Notes under the pieces: generated by a model | Database searches by the model: none | What the model was told of the DNA's origin: nothing | What the model saw: only the letters and a program-made list of their open reading frames with translations | In this document: positions 15,925-24,826 of the stretch, one piece after another | Numbering within the stretch: the first letter of the stretch is position 1 | Layout: every line of letters begins with the position of its first letter | NCBI RefSeq assembly: GCF_030268685.1 | Contig: NZ_BSRQ01000005.1 | Coordinates: 365,617-429,616, forward strand | Length of the DNA stretch: 64,000 bases | Reading direction: 5' to 3' | Source of the DNA: Microtetraspora sp. NBRC 13810 | GTDB taxonomy: Bacteria > Actinomycetota > Actinomycetes > Streptosporangiales > Streptosporangiaceae | Translations under genes and position numbers: made by a program

Positions 15925-16470
15925 TCAGGCGCCGCGTAGCACCGCCCGCGCCCGTACGGCGAGCCGCCGGGTCGCCTCGTCGCTGAGCTCGGGGATCGCG
16001 TCCACCGGGAACCAGCGCAGGTCCAGCGACTCGTCGCTGATCACCGGCTCCACCCCGGCCGGGGCCACCGCGCCGTACTCGACGTCGAGATGCCAACTGC
16101 GTGGCGGATGGCACCACACCTCGTGCCGGTCGAGCGCGAGCGGGCCGGGCAGCAGCCGCAGGCCGGAGATGCCGGACTCCTCGGTCGCCTCGCGCAGCGC
16201 CACGGCGCCGAGGGAGGCGTCGCCGGCCTCGCAGTGGCCGCCCATCGGCAGCCACATGCCGGCCTTGGGATGCAGGGTGAGCAGCACGAACTCGCCGTCG
16301 TCGGACAGCACCGCCGTGGTGGCGGTCAGGTGGCCCGGCGCGCACGCCCGCCACATGGCGTCGTCGTAGGCGTGCAGGTGCTCCAGGAACTCCTTGCGGA
16401 GCACCTCTTCCTCGGCGCTCGGCGCACTCCACGCGGACAGCACGGCCCGCGCGTCGGCGTGCAGTGTCAC
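15925..16470 (-). CDS. NUDIX hydrolase
   Basis: The product (181 aa) contains a complete NUDIX box: GGHCEAGDASLGAVALREA continuing TEESGI (about 77-101), with the REATEE metal-binding glutamates intact. It should hydrolyse a nucleoside diphosphate linked to another group; the N-terminal ~45 residues are family-specific and the substrate is unknown. The GTG start overlaps the stop codon of the upstream zincin gene by four bases (GTGA), so translation is probably coupled. Confidence 0.9.
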   Translation of the reverse strand: MTLHADARAVLSAWSAPSAEEEVLRKEFLEHLHAYDDAMWRACAPGHLTATTAVLSDDGEFVLLTLHPKAGMWLPMGGHCEAGDASLGAVALREATEESGISGLRLLPGPLALDRHEVWCHPPRSWHLDVEYGAVAPAGVEPVISDESLDLRWFPVDAIPELSDEATRRLAVRARAVLRGA

Positions 16471-17783
16471 CTGTCGTCGCCCTCGGAGTCCTCCGGCCTC
16501 TCAGGAGACGCCGGCTTCTCAGGTGACTCCGGCTTCTCGGCGGACGGTGGCCTCTCGGCGTCCAGCGCCGACAGGTCCAGCTCGACGCCGCCCCGTACGA
16601 AGCTCTCGGGGTCGTCGAGGTCGTCGGCCCTCGGCATCAGGTCGGGGTGGCCCCACACGGCGTCGCGGCCTTCGAGACCCCGGGCCGCCTCCACCGCCTG
16701 CCACAGCGCGGCGGCCTCGCGCAGCCGGCGGGGACGCAGTTCGAGACCGACCAGAGTGCCGAACGTGCGCTCGGCCGGCCCGCCGGACGCCCTGCGCCGC
16801 CGTACGGTCTCCGCCAGCGCCGCGGCGCCCGGCAGCTTGCCCTCGGCCGCCTGGTCCACCACGGTCGCGACCCAGCCCTCGACCAGCGCCAGCATGGTCT
16901 CCAGGCGGGCGAGCGCGGCCTTCTGCCGCTCGGTCTCCTCCGGCTTGAGCAGCGCGCCGCCGGTCAGCGCCTGCTGCAACTGCTCAGGATTGCTGACGTC
17001 GAGTCCGCGCAGCTGCTCCTCCAGCGCGGACACGTCGACCTTGATCCCCTTGGCGTACTCCTCGACGGCGCCGAGCAGGTGCGCGCGCAGCCACGGGACG
17101 TGCTGGAACAACCGATGATGAGCGGCCTCGCGCAGCGCGAGATAGAGCCGGATCTCGTCGGCGGGCAGCTCAAGGCCCTCGCTGAAGGACGCGATCCCGC
17201 CGGGAAGCAGGGCCGCGGCGTCGGACAGCGGCAGGCCGATGTCGGTGGTGCCCACGACCTCGCGGGCGAGCGTGCCGAGGGCCTGGCCGATCTGGCTGCC
17301 GACCATCATGCCGCCCATCTGCTTCAGCATGCCCATGAGCGGGCCCGCCATCGCCTGGGCCTCGGCGGGCAGACCGGCGGAGCCGAGCGACCCGCCCATC
17401 GTCTCCACCATGCGCGCCGCGATCGGATCGCAAAGTTTTTGCCAAATCGGGACCGTTTTCTCGATCCACTCCGAACGGCTCCACGCCTGGGGTGACGTCA
17501 CCCCGCTCGGCAGCGTGGTCACCTGGTTGAGCCACAGGTCGGCGAGGCTCAGCGCGTCGACGATCTGGCGGCGCTCGCCCTCCATCACACTGGGATCGCC
17601 TTCCGCGACCACGGCGTGCCGGGCGATGTTCTTGGCCATGTCCCAGTTGACCGGCCCGGCGCTCTGCGGGGCGGACAGCATGTCGGCGAACTGGCGCATC
17701 GCCGCGGCGATCTGCTCAGGGTTGCCGAACATGGCGAACGGGTTCTCGTTTGGGTCGTTTTCGCGACCTGGCAGGTCAGTCAC
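16467..17783 (-). CDS. Zinc-dependent metalloprotease-like protein (TIGR03624-type)
   Basis: This 438-aa protein belongs to an actinobacterial family of putative zincins often annotated as F420-biosynthesis-associated or 'putative hydrolase'. Recognisable parts are the N-terminal NPFAMFGN, the Met/Gly-rich segment GPLMGMLKQMGGMMVGSQIG (about 146-165), the zincin-like helix LREAAHHRLF (about 218-227) and an acidic Pro/Glu-rich C-terminal tail (about 410-438). The helix departs from classical HExxH. The start is GTG at 17783. It is divergent to the SDR gene and overlaps the NUDIX gene downstream. Confidence 0.82.
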   Translation of the reverse strand: MTDLPGRENDPNENPFAMFGNPEQIAAAMRQFADMLSAPQSAGPVNWDMAKNIARHAVVAEGDPSVMEGERRQIVDALSLADLWLNQVTTLPSGVTSPQAWSRSEWIEKTVPIWQKLCDPIAARMVETMGGSLGSAGLPAEAQAMAGPLMGMLKQMGGMMVGSQIGQALGTLAREVVGTTDIGLPLSDAAALLPGGIASFSEGLELPADEIRLYLALREAAHHRLFQHVPWLRAHLLGAVEEYAKGIKVDVSALEEQLRGLDVSNPEQLQQALTGGALLKPEETERQKAALARLETMLALVEGWVATVVDQAAEGKLPGAAALAETVRRRRASGGPAERTFGTLVGLELRPRRLREAAALWQAVEAARGLEGRDAVWGHPDLMPRADDLDDPESFVRGGVELDLSALDAERPPSAEKPESPEKPASPERPEDSEGDDR

Positions 17784-17865
17784 CGGTCTACCTCGTGCAG
17801 GATGGAGGAGTCCACATCCGCCACGTTATCCGTCGTGGGGCGGATCAGTGCAAAGTGAGGACCTG

Positions 17866-18936
17866 GTGCCTACCTCGAATCGTCACCGCCCACCTGTCGT
17901 CGCCGTCACCGGCGCGGCCTCGGGACTGGGCCGGGCGTTCCTTGCCCACGTGGCCTCGTCTGCGGATTTCCGCCGCGTCGTGGCCATCGACGAGCAGCGC
18001 GGCGACGTCGCGGACGTCACCTGGCGGGTCATCGACGTTCGGGATCCGCTCTTGGCGAACCGGCTGTCGGACATCGACGTGCTCGTGCATCTTGCCGCCG
18101 GCTACGCCCTCGACGCCGACCCCACCGAGCGGCGTGCCTACAACCTGCGCGCCGCCGAGACCGTGCTCACCGCGAGCGCGGCGGCGCGGGTCCGCCGGGT
18201 CGTGCTGGTGACCAGCGCGATGGTGTACGGCGCGGCGCCCGACAACGACGTGCCCCTCGCCGAGGGCTCCCCGGTGGCCGCCGAGCACGACACCGGCGTC
18301 GTGGGCGACTACCTGGAGATCGAGGCGCTGGTCCGGCGTTCCCGGCGCAGCCATCCCGGCCTCGAGGTGACCGTGCTGCGCCCCGCCGCCGTGGTCGGGC
18401 CGGACACCGACACCGTGGTCACCCGGCACTTCGAGGCGCCGAGGCTGCTCACCGTCAAGGGCTGCGCGCCGCGCTGGCAGTTCTGCCACGTGGACGACCT
18501 GGTGACCGCGCTGGAGCTCGCGGCGCTCGGCGCCGTCTCCGGCGTGGTGGCCGTCGGCTCCGACGGCTGGCTGGAGCAGGAGCAGGTGGAGGAGATCTCC
18601 GGGCTACGCCGCTTCGAACTGCCCGCCGCGCTGACCTTCGGCACCGCCCAGCGGCTGCACCGGCTCGGCATCACCCCGGCGCCCGCCACCGACCTGCACT
18701 ACGTCGTCTACCCGTGGGTGGTCGAGTGCGCCGCGCTGCGCGCGGTCGGCTGGAAGCCGGTGTGGAGCAACGAGGCTGCGCTCGAACACCTGCTGGAGCT
18801 GAGCGCGGGCAGGCACGCCGTCGTCGGCCGCCGCCTGTCGGGCAAGGAGGCGACGATCACGGCCGCGGGCGCCACCGTCGCGGTGATCGGCACCGCGGCC
18901 ATCGTCCGGCGGGCGCGGCGCAAGCGGCGGGTCTAG
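17866..18936 (+). CDS. Extended SDR / NAD-dependent epimerase-like protein with C-terminal anchor
   Basis: The product (356 aa) has the nucleotide-binding loop AVTGAASGLGRAF (about 13-25), the LAAG segment after strand 4, and a Ser in VVLVTSAMVYGA. At the active site, the Tyr of YxxxK is present in DYLEIEAL but the lysine position holds Glu, so redox activity is doubtful. The C-terminus (about 325-344) is one hydrophobic helix followed by RRARRKRRV, suggesting a membrane anchor with the domain in the cytoplasm. GTG 17866 is preferred because GTGAGG ends six bases upstream; GTG 17848 is an alternative. Confidence 0.8.
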   Translation: MPTSNRHRPPVVAVTGAASGLGRAFLAHVASSADFRRVVAIDEQRGDVADVTWRVIDVRDPLLANRLSDIDVLVHLAAGYALDADPTERRAYNLRAAETVLTASAAARVRRVVLVTSAMVYGAAPDNDVPLAEGSPVAAEHDTGVVGDYLEIEALVRRSRRSHPGLEVTVLRPAAVVGPDTDTVVTRHFEAPRLLTVKGCAPRWQFCHVDDLVTALELAALGAVSGVVAVGSDGWLEQEQVEEISGLRRFELPAALTFGTAQRLHRLGITPAPATDLHYVVYPWVVECAALRAVGWKPVWSNEAALEHLLELSAGRHAVVGRRLSGKEATITAAGATVAVIGTAAIVRRARRKRRV

Positions 18937-18979
18937 CCGCGACCGGGCGACCGCGACGACGCGGTTGTAGGCTCGGGGC

Positions 18980-19405
18980 GTGGAAAACATCCGTCTGCTG
19001 GGGATCCGCGACCAGACGCTCTCCGTCGACGAGGTGCTGGCCGCCGTCGGTGACAGGTCCGCGGGCGGTACCACGCTCTTCGTCGGCACGGTCCGCGACC
19101 ATGACCAGGGCAAGTCCGTGACGCGGCTGTCCTACTCCGCGCACCCGACCGCCGAGGCCGAGCTGAGGCGGGTCGCCGAAAAGGTCGCCACCGACTTCCC
19201 CGTCACGGCGCTGGCCGCCGTGCACCGCGTCGGCGACCTCTCGCTCGGCGACATCGCGGTCATCGTCGCCGTGGCCTGCCCGCACCGCGGTGAGGCTTTC
19301 GAGGCGTCCAGGCGGCTCATCGACGACCTCAAACGCGAGGTGCCGATCTGGAAGCACCAGCTGTTCGCCGACGGCTCCAGCGAGTGGGTCGGCGCCTGCG
19401 CATGA
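18980..19405 (+). CDS. moaE: Molybdopterin synthase large subunit
   Basis: MoaE (141 aa) and MoaD together convert precursor Z (cPMP) to molybdopterin. The protein has FVGTVRDHDQGKSV near the start, the HRVGDLSLGDIAV beta segment, ACPHRGEAFEASR, and the catalytic-lysine region VPIWKHQLFADGSSEWVG close to the end, all family hallmarks. The usual YEAY motif is YSAH here. The GTG start at 18980 lies 43 bases after the SDR gene. No moaD or other moa gene is in the window, so its partners must be elsewhere. Confidence 0.92.
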   Translation: MENIRLLGIRDQTLSVDEVLAAVGDRSAGGTTLFVGTVRDHDQGKSVTRLSYSAHPTAEAELRRVAEKVATDFPVTALAAVHRVGDLSLGDIAVIVAVACPHRGEAFEASRRLIDDLKREVPIWKHQLFADGSSEWVGACA

Positions 19406-19456
19406 CGATCCACAGGCCGGGCCGCGTCCCGGTGCGCAACGCATAGGCTTCAGGTC

Positions 19457-20506
19457 ATGTCCCGACGTGCGCTGACCTTGATGGTGGCGAGCATGCTGAC
19501 CCTTGTGCTCGCGCTGGCCGGCGCCGTCATGCCGGTGCCCTACGTGGTGCTGAGTCCCGGCCCGACGGAGAACACGCTGGGAGCGGTCAAGGGGCAGCCG
19601 GTCATCACGATCAAGGGCCACGAGACCTATCCCGTCAACGGCAAGCTGAGCCTGGTCACCGTCGCCTACCAGGGCGGCCCCGGCGCGCGGATCGACCTGC
19701 TCACGGCGCTGCGCGGCTGGGCCGACCCGAGCGTGGCCGTGGTCCCGGAGGAGACGATCTTCCCGCGGACGAGCACCGCCGAGCAGGTCGAGCAGCAGAA
19801 CACCCAGGAGATGACCACCTCCCAGGACGACGCGACCGCCGCCGCGCTCACCCAGCTGAAGATCCCCTTCACCTCGGTGGTCACCGTCATGTCCACCGAG
19901 AAGGGCAAGCCCGCCGACGGCAGGCTCAAGCAGGGTGACGAGATCACCGCCGTGGACGGCAAGCCCATCACCGACGTGGAGAAGGTCGCCGGGGCGGTGC
20001 GCGCGCACAAGGCGGGCGAGGAGGTCGCCTTCACCGTCACCCGCGGCGGCAAAACGCTCACCGAGCAGGTCCCCACCGTCGCCGGTCAGGACGGCAACGT
20101 CATGGTGGGCGTCGTCATGCAGTCCCGGTTCAAGTTCCCCTTCGACGTCGACATCAGCGTCGGCGACGTCGGCGGCCCGAGCGCGGGGCTGATGTTCTCC
20201 CTCGGCATCCTCGACAAGCTCACGCCCGGCCCGCTGACCGGCGGCAAGTCCATTGCAGGCACCGGCACGATCACCCCCGACGGCCAGGTCGGCCCGATCG
20301 GCGGCATCCAGCAGAAGATGGTGGGCGCGCGCGAGGCGGGTGCGACGATCTTCCTCACCCCGGCGGGAAACTGCGCCGAGGCCGTCCAGGCCGTGCCCGA
20401 GGGCCTGCGGCTGGTGAAGGTCGACACGCTGGGCACCGCCGTGCGGGCCATCGACGTGTTGCGCGGGGGTGGTTCCGGCCCGGTGCCCACCTGTTCGGGA
20501 AGTTGA
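19457..20506 (+). CDS. PDZ and Lon-like (S16) protease, YlbL family
   Basis: The product (349 aa) has one N-terminal membrane helix (about 8-28), a PDZ domain (about 135-215, with GRLKQGDEITAVDGKPI) and a Lon-type proteolytic domain. The catalytic serine is in GGPSAGLMF (about residue 242) and the lysine in IQQKMVGA (about 285), the Ser-Lys dyad of S16 peptidases. There is no ATPase domain, as in B. subtilis YlbL. It probably acts at the outer face of the membrane on envelope or cell-division proteins. The ATG is at 19457. Confidence 0.92.
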   Translation: MSRRALTLMVASMLTLVLALAGAVMPVPYVVLSPGPTENTLGAVKGQPVITIKGHETYPVNGKLSLVTVAYQGGPGARIDLLTALRGWADPSVAVVPEETIFPRTSTAEQVEQQNTQEMTTSQDDATAAALTQLKIPFTSVVTVMSTEKGKPADGRLKQGDEITAVDGKPITDVEKVAGAVRAHKAGEEVAFTVTRGGKTLTEQVPTVAGQDGNVMVGVVMQSRFKFPFDVDISVGDVGGPSAGLMFSLGILDKLTPGPLTGGKSIAGTGTITPDGQVGPIGGIQQKMVGAREAGATIFLTPAGNCAEAVQAVPEGLRLVKVDTLGTAVRAIDVLRGGGSGPVPTCSGS

Positions 20507-20677
20507 CCCACCCGTGATGCGATTCGGGCACTCAGATGTCATCCCGTGCGTTGGGCCTAGCAGTTCCGACGGTGGAGCGTTGTGGCCGGACCGTGCCCGA
20601 GAGGCACACCGCGACCGATGCTTCGCCGGTGTAGGTTGCCAGACACGGACCGTTGCTCTTAAGACAAGGGGTTGGCC

Positions 20678-23665
20678 TTGAGCTTCCGGACCCCCGGATC
20701 CGGCAGGGCGATGCGATTGCCCCGCCGGCCGCGCCTTCTGCTGCCCGTCGTGATCGCCCTCGTGGTGCTCGTCGCGCTGTTCTTCCTGTTCGCCGGCATT
20801 TTCACCGACTACCTGTGGTTCGACTCGATCGGGTTCACATCGGTCTTCTCCGGCGTGCTCCTGACCGAGATCATGCTGTTCGTGGTCGGTGCGCTGCTGA
20901 TGGTCGCCATCGTCGGCGGGAACATGATGCTGGCCCACCGGACGCGGCCGATGTTCGGTCCCGCGATGTTCGGTGGCTCCAGCGGCGCCGACCGCTACCG
21001 GATGGCGCTCGACCCGCACCGCAGGCTGATCTTCCTGATCGGCATGGGCGTGCTGGCGCTGTTCTCCGGTTCGTCGCTGGCCGGCCAGTGGAGTACCTGG
21101 CTGCAGTTCGTGAACGGCGCGCCGTTCGGCGAGACCGACCCCTTGTTCAACATGGACAAGTCGTTCTTCATGTTCACCTTTCCGTTCCTGCGGATGGTGC
21201 TGACGTTCCTGTTCACCGCCGTGGTGGTCTCCGCGGTGATGGCCGCCATCGTGCACTACCTGTACGGCGGCTTCCGCCTCCAGTCGCCCGGCGTGCACGC
21301 CACCCGCGCGGCCCGCGCCCACCTGTCCGTCCTGCTGGGCGTCTTCGTGCTGCTCAAGGCCATCGCCTACTGGATCGACCGGTACGGCCTGGTCTTCTCC
21401 GACCGGGGCTTCCGGGACGGCGCGTCCTACACCGACGTCAGCGCGGTGCTGCCCGCCAAGACGATCCTGGCGATCATCGCGCTCATCTGCGCCGGCCTCT
21501 TCTTCGCCGGCGTCGTGCGCAAGGGCGGCATGCTCCCCGGCGTGGCCTTCGGCCTGCTCGTCCTGTCGGCGGTGCTGATCGGCGGCGTCTATCCGTCGCT
21601 CGTCGAGCAGTTCCAGGTCAGGCCCAACCAGCAGGCCCGTGAGGCGCCCTACATCCAGCGCAACATCGACGCCACCAGGAAAGCCTTCGGCATCGACACC
21701 GCCAAGGTCACCGACTACAACGCGCAGGGCGATCCGAGCAAGGTCGACGTCAACTCCGACTCCTCGATCTCCGGCGTCCGGCTGCTCGACCCGACCCTGG
21801 TGTCCAAGACCTACCAGCAGAAGCAGCGGATCCGCGGCTTCTACGACTTCCCCGACCAGCTCGACGTGGACCGCTACCCCGACGCCTCCGGCAAGGAGCG
21901 CGACACCGTGGTGGCCGTCCGCGAGCTCACCGGGCCGCCGCCGGAGCAGGACAACTGGATCAACCGGCACCTGGTCTACACGCACGGCTACGGCATCGTG
22001 GCCGCGCCCGGCAACGAGGTCGACTCCGAGGGCCTGCCCGACTTCGACGCCAAGGACATGCCGGTCACCGGCGACCTGGCGCAGCGCACCGGCCTGAAGC
22101 AGCCGCGGATCTACTTCGGCGAGTCCTCCTCCACCGAGTACGTGATCGCCGGCGGCTCCACCACGAGGACCAAGCAGGAGCTCGACTACCCGCTGAGCGC
22201 AGGCGCCAGCGGCCAGCAGAACACCACGTACGACGGCAAGGGCGGCGTGCCGGTCGGCTCGTTCTTCAACCGGCTGCTCTACGCCACGAAGTACGGCGAG
22301 ATCAACATGCTGCTGTCGGGGGACATCAACCCCAGGTCGCAGATCCTCTACGTGCGCAACCCGCGTGACCGGATCGAGAAGGTGGCGCCCTTCCTCCAGA
22401 TGGACGCCAACCCCTACCCGGCGATCGTGGACGGCAGGGTGGTGTGGATCGTCGACGGTTACACGACGTCCGACAACTACCCCTACTCGCAGAGCAAGAG
22501 CCTCGGCGACATGGTCCGCGACACGGCGACCGACACCCGGGCGATCCCGCAGCAGCCGCGTGACGAGATCAACTACATCCGCAACTCGGTGAAGGCCACG
22601 GTCGACGCCTACGACGGCACCGTGACCCTCTACGCCTGGGACGACAAGGACCCGGTGCTGCGCACCTGGCGCAACGCCTTCCCCGGCATCGTCAAGCCGG
22701 CCAGCGCGATGAGCCAGGACCTGCGCAGCCACCTGCGCTACCCGGAAGACCTCTTCAAGGTGCAGCGCGACATGCTCTCGCAGTACCACATCGTGGACCC
22801 GGGAGCCTTCTACAGCGGCCAGGACTTCTGGAACGTCCCGAACGACCCGTCCCTGCGTGACGGCGACGTCAAGCAGCCGCCGTACTACCTGTCGGTCAAG
22901 ATGCCCGGGGCGACGGAGCCGACGTTCTCGCTGACGACGACGTTCGTCCCGCGCGAGGGTCCCAACCTGGCGGCCTTCATGTCGGTGAGCGCGACGCCCG
23001 GCCAGGACTACGGCACCCTGCGCATCCTGCGCATGCCGTCCAACACCGCGATCCCCGGCCCCGGCCAGGTGCAGAACAACTTCACCAACAAGTTCTCCGG
23101 TGAGCTCAACCTGCTGGGCCTGGGCAACGCCCAGATCCGGTACGGCAACCTGCTGACCCTGCCCTTCGCCGGCGGCCTGGTCTACATCGAGCCCGTCTAC
23201 GTGCAGACGACCGCGGCGTCGGGCCAGGAGCCCTACCCGATTCTGCGCCGGGTCCTGGTGTCCTACGGCAACAAGGTGGGATCCGCGGACAGCCTCGACG
23301 ACGCGCTGGAGCAGGTGTTCGGCGAATCGGCCGCCCAGGCTCCGCCGCCCGAGGGAGCCCCGGTCACCTCCGGCGAGACGACGAACAACGCCACCGCCAA
23401 CGTGCTGGCCTCCACCATCGACGAGGCCCAGCAGGCGTACGCGGACGCGCAGACGGCTCTGGCCGCCAGCCCGCCCGACTGGGTGAAGTACGGCGAGGCC
23501 CAGCAGCGTCTCCGTGCCGCCCTGGACAAGCTGAAGGCGACCGAGCCCGCCTCGGCCGCCACCACGGCTCCCACGGCGGCACCCACCCCGTCCCCGTCCG
23601 CCACCCCGAGCGCGCCGGCCAGCCCGTCGAGCACGCCGGCACCGAGTCCCGCGTCGAGCTCGTGA
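20678..23665 (+). CDS. UPF0182 family membrane protein
   Basis: This large protein (995 aa) belongs to UPF0182, a family widespread in actinobacteria and without established function. Seven membrane helices fall within the first ~330 residues (the first about 18-40). They are followed by a large extracytoplasmic part and a Pro/Ser/Thr/Ala-rich tail (about 960-995). I prefer TTG 20678 over TTG 20672 because AAGGGG (20666-20671) is correctly spaced only for the former. It sits 171 bases after the PDZ protease and ends 55 bases before an initiator tRNA. Confidence 0.92.
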   Translation: MSFRTPGSGRAMRLPRRPRLLLPVVIALVVLVALFFLFAGIFTDYLWFDSIGFTSVFSGVLLTEIMLFVVGALLMVAIVGGNMMLAHRTRPMFGPAMFGGSSGADRYRMALDPHRRLIFLIGMGVLALFSGSSLAGQWSTWLQFVNGAPFGETDPLFNMDKSFFMFTFPFLRMVLTFLFTAVVVSAVMAAIVHYLYGGFRLQSPGVHATRAARAHLSVLLGVFVLLKAIAYWIDRYGLVFSDRGFRDGASYTDVSAVLPAKTILAIIALICAGLFFAGVVRKGGMLPGVAFGLLVLSAVLIGGVYPSLVEQFQVRPNQQAREAPYIQRNIDATRKAFGIDTAKVTDYNAQGDPSKVDVNSDSSISGVRLLDPTLVSKTYQQKQRIRGFYDFPDQLDVDRYPDASGKERDTVVAVRELTGPPPEQDNWINRHLVYTHGYGIVAAPGNEVDSEGLPDFDAKDMPVTGDLAQRTGLKQPRIYFGESSSTEYVIAGGSTTRTKQELDYPLSAGASGQQNTTYDGKGGVPVGSFFNRLLYATKYGEINMLLSGDINPRSQILYVRNPRDRIEKVAPFLQMDANPYPAIVDGRVVWIVDGYTTSDNYPYSQSKSLGDMVRDTATDTRAIPQQPRDEINYIRNSVKATVDAYDGTVTLYAWDDKDPVLRTWRNAFPGIVKPASAMSQDLRSHLRYPEDLFKVQRDMLSQYHIVDPGAFYSGQDFWNVPNDPSLRDGDVKQPPYYLSVKMPGATEPTFSLTTTFVPREGPNLAAFMSVSATPGQDYGTLRILRMPSNTAIPGPGQVQNNFTNKFSGELNLLGLGNAQIRYGNLLTLPFAGGLVYIEPVYVQTTAASGQEPYPILRRVLVSYGNKVGSADSLDDALEQVFGESAAQAPPPEGAPVTSGETTNNATANVLASTIDEAQQAYADAQTALAASPPDWVKYGEAQQRLRAALDKLKATEPASAATTAPTAAPTPSPSATPSAPASPSSTPAPSPASSS

Positions 23666-23720
23666 GCCCGAATTGATTTGCCACCACCCCGCGCTGCCGA
23701 TAGTGTTTGTAACACAGCAA

Positions 23721-23794
23721 CGCGGGGTGGAGCAGTTCGGTAGCTCGCTGGGCTCATAACCCAGAGGTCGCAGGTTCAAATCCTGCCCCCGCTA
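23721..23794 (+). tRNA. tRNA-fMet (CAT), no encoded CCA
   Basis: The cloverleaf is complete with anticodon CAT. Initiator features are visible: three consecutive G-C pairs in the anticodon stem (GGG/CCC) and a mismatched first acceptor pair (C1 opposite U72). The gene ends at the discriminator A and is followed by CTG, so CCA must be added enzymatically. Confidence 0.97.
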
Positions 23795-23807
23795 CTGAGA
23801 AACACCA

Positions 23808-23855
23808 AATCAAAGGCCCGATCTCCGGAAACGGAGACCGGGCCTTTGATTGTTT
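23808..23855 (+). terminator. Terminator of the first tRNA-fMet
   Basis: There is a 20-bp near-perfect stem (23808-23827 with 23832-23851), a GAAA loop, and GTTTG after it. The stem carries AAAGGCCCG and CGGGCCTTT, also found after the second tRNA-fMet. Between 23856 and 24056 I see nothing. Confidence 0.85.
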
Positions 23856-24056
23856 GTCCGTGATTCGTCCGTAGGACGAGACGTCACCCCCTGGCATAAC
23901 CGGGTATCGGCACGTCGCGGGCGGCAGGCTTTCGTGCCCTCCTCGGCTAGCCCGTTGAACACCGCCGCCCCCGCCGCCTAGGAGCCCACCTTCAAGGCCC
24001 AGACGCCCGGTGAAAGGTTTGATCTCTCGCTGTAGCGATGGCGAGAAGGGCAGCAG

Positions 24057-24191
24057 GTGGCGCGGCCGAAGCCGTGGGAGATCAGCGGTGAGTTGTGGGC
24101 GGTCATCGAGCCGTTGCCGCCGAACAAGGAACGCCGGGTACGGCATCCGGGCCGCAAGCGGCTGGATGACCGCCCGCCGTCGCCGTGGTGA
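24057..24191 (+). pseudogene. N-terminal relic of an IS5-family transposase
   Basis: The 44-codon frame reads MARPKPWEISGELWAVIEPL then RVRHPGRKRLDDR, the typical start of IS5-group transposases. It runs into a stop soon after that point. The catalytic part and the inverted repeats are missing. It lies about 260 bases after the tRNA-fMet, at the edge of the patchwork region 24-30 kb. Confidence 0.85.
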
Positions 24192-24200
24192 CGCTCGCGG

Positions 24201-24764
24201 TCACGGCCTGATCGGCCGGTACCGCACGCTCAGCTCGGCCGTGGGGTCGTCGGCGCCGACCCGGTGGAGGTAGTGCGGCCGGCCACCGGGGAGGTCCAGC
24301 AGCCGGATGCCCTCGCCGAGCAGCACGGGCGCGATGTGCAGGTTGATCTCGTCGAGGAGCCCGCGTTCGAGAAGCTGGCCACCGATCGTCGGCGAATGCA
24401 CCTCGACGTTCCTGCCGCCGGCCGCGGCCAGCGCGATCCGTACCGCCTCGGTCACGTCACAGTCCAGGAATGTGACGCCGTCGGCGGGCGTGGCGTCCTC
24501 CGGATGGTGGGTGAGCACAAAGATGGGTCCGGTCCAGGCGCCGCCGTAGACGCTGCGGGGATCCGGGAAGTGGTCCCAGCCGCGCCGGCCGCCCAGGACC
24601 GCGCCGGTGGTCGCGACGTACTCCTCGATCAGGCCCGGCTGGGGCGAGATGCCGGTCATCATCCAGTCCATCTGGTGGTTCGGCCCGGCCACGAACCCGT
24701 CCAGGGACATGGTGAAGTGCCAGAGCACCTTGCCGTTCGCGGTCTGCGGTTCGATGTCGTTCAC
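24201..24764 (-). CDS. Dihydrofolate reductase-family protein (RibD-C-like)
   Basis: The product (187 aa) is of the DHFR/RibD C-terminal-like family: TMSLDGFVAGPNHQMDWM near residues 18-35, GRRGWDHF, then VLTHHPED and GGQLLERGLLDEINLHIAP (about 136-154), the family's C-terminal strand-helix. Members reduce unknown substrates with NADPH; it is unlikely to be the essential DHFR. The GTG at 24764 has AGAGGAG upstream. It follows the ECF sigma gene by 62 bases on the same strand, suggesting a shared transcript. Confidence 0.88.
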   Translation of the reverse strand: MNDIEPQTANGKVLWHFTMSLDGFVAGPNHQMDWMMTGISPQPGLIEEYVATTGAVLGGRRGWDHFPDPRSVYGGAWTGPIFVLTHHPEDATPADGVTFLDCDVTEAVRIALAAAGGRNVEVHSPTIGGQLLERGLLDEINLHIAPVLLGEGIRLLDLPGGRPHYLHRVGADDPTAELSVRYRPIRP

Positions 24765-24826
24765 TGCTGTCTCCTCTGCCGGCTGATTGCCTCGTGCGGT
24801 ATTGAGACGGCATCCACCGCGGAACC

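Noticed and set aside
18857..23779. A 1640-codon open frame on the minus strand opposite MoaE, PDZ protease and UPF0182
   Set aside because: It is the antisense shadow of well-supported genes in GC-rich codons. The translation is repetitive Arg/Val/Gly/His-rich text with no domain.
23754..24146. Minus-strand frames ending in AGAGFEPATSGL or starting MNLRPLGYEPSELP, and the similar one at 60.05-60.27 kb
   Set aside because: These are antisense translations of the tRNA-fMet genes, a well-known false annotation.
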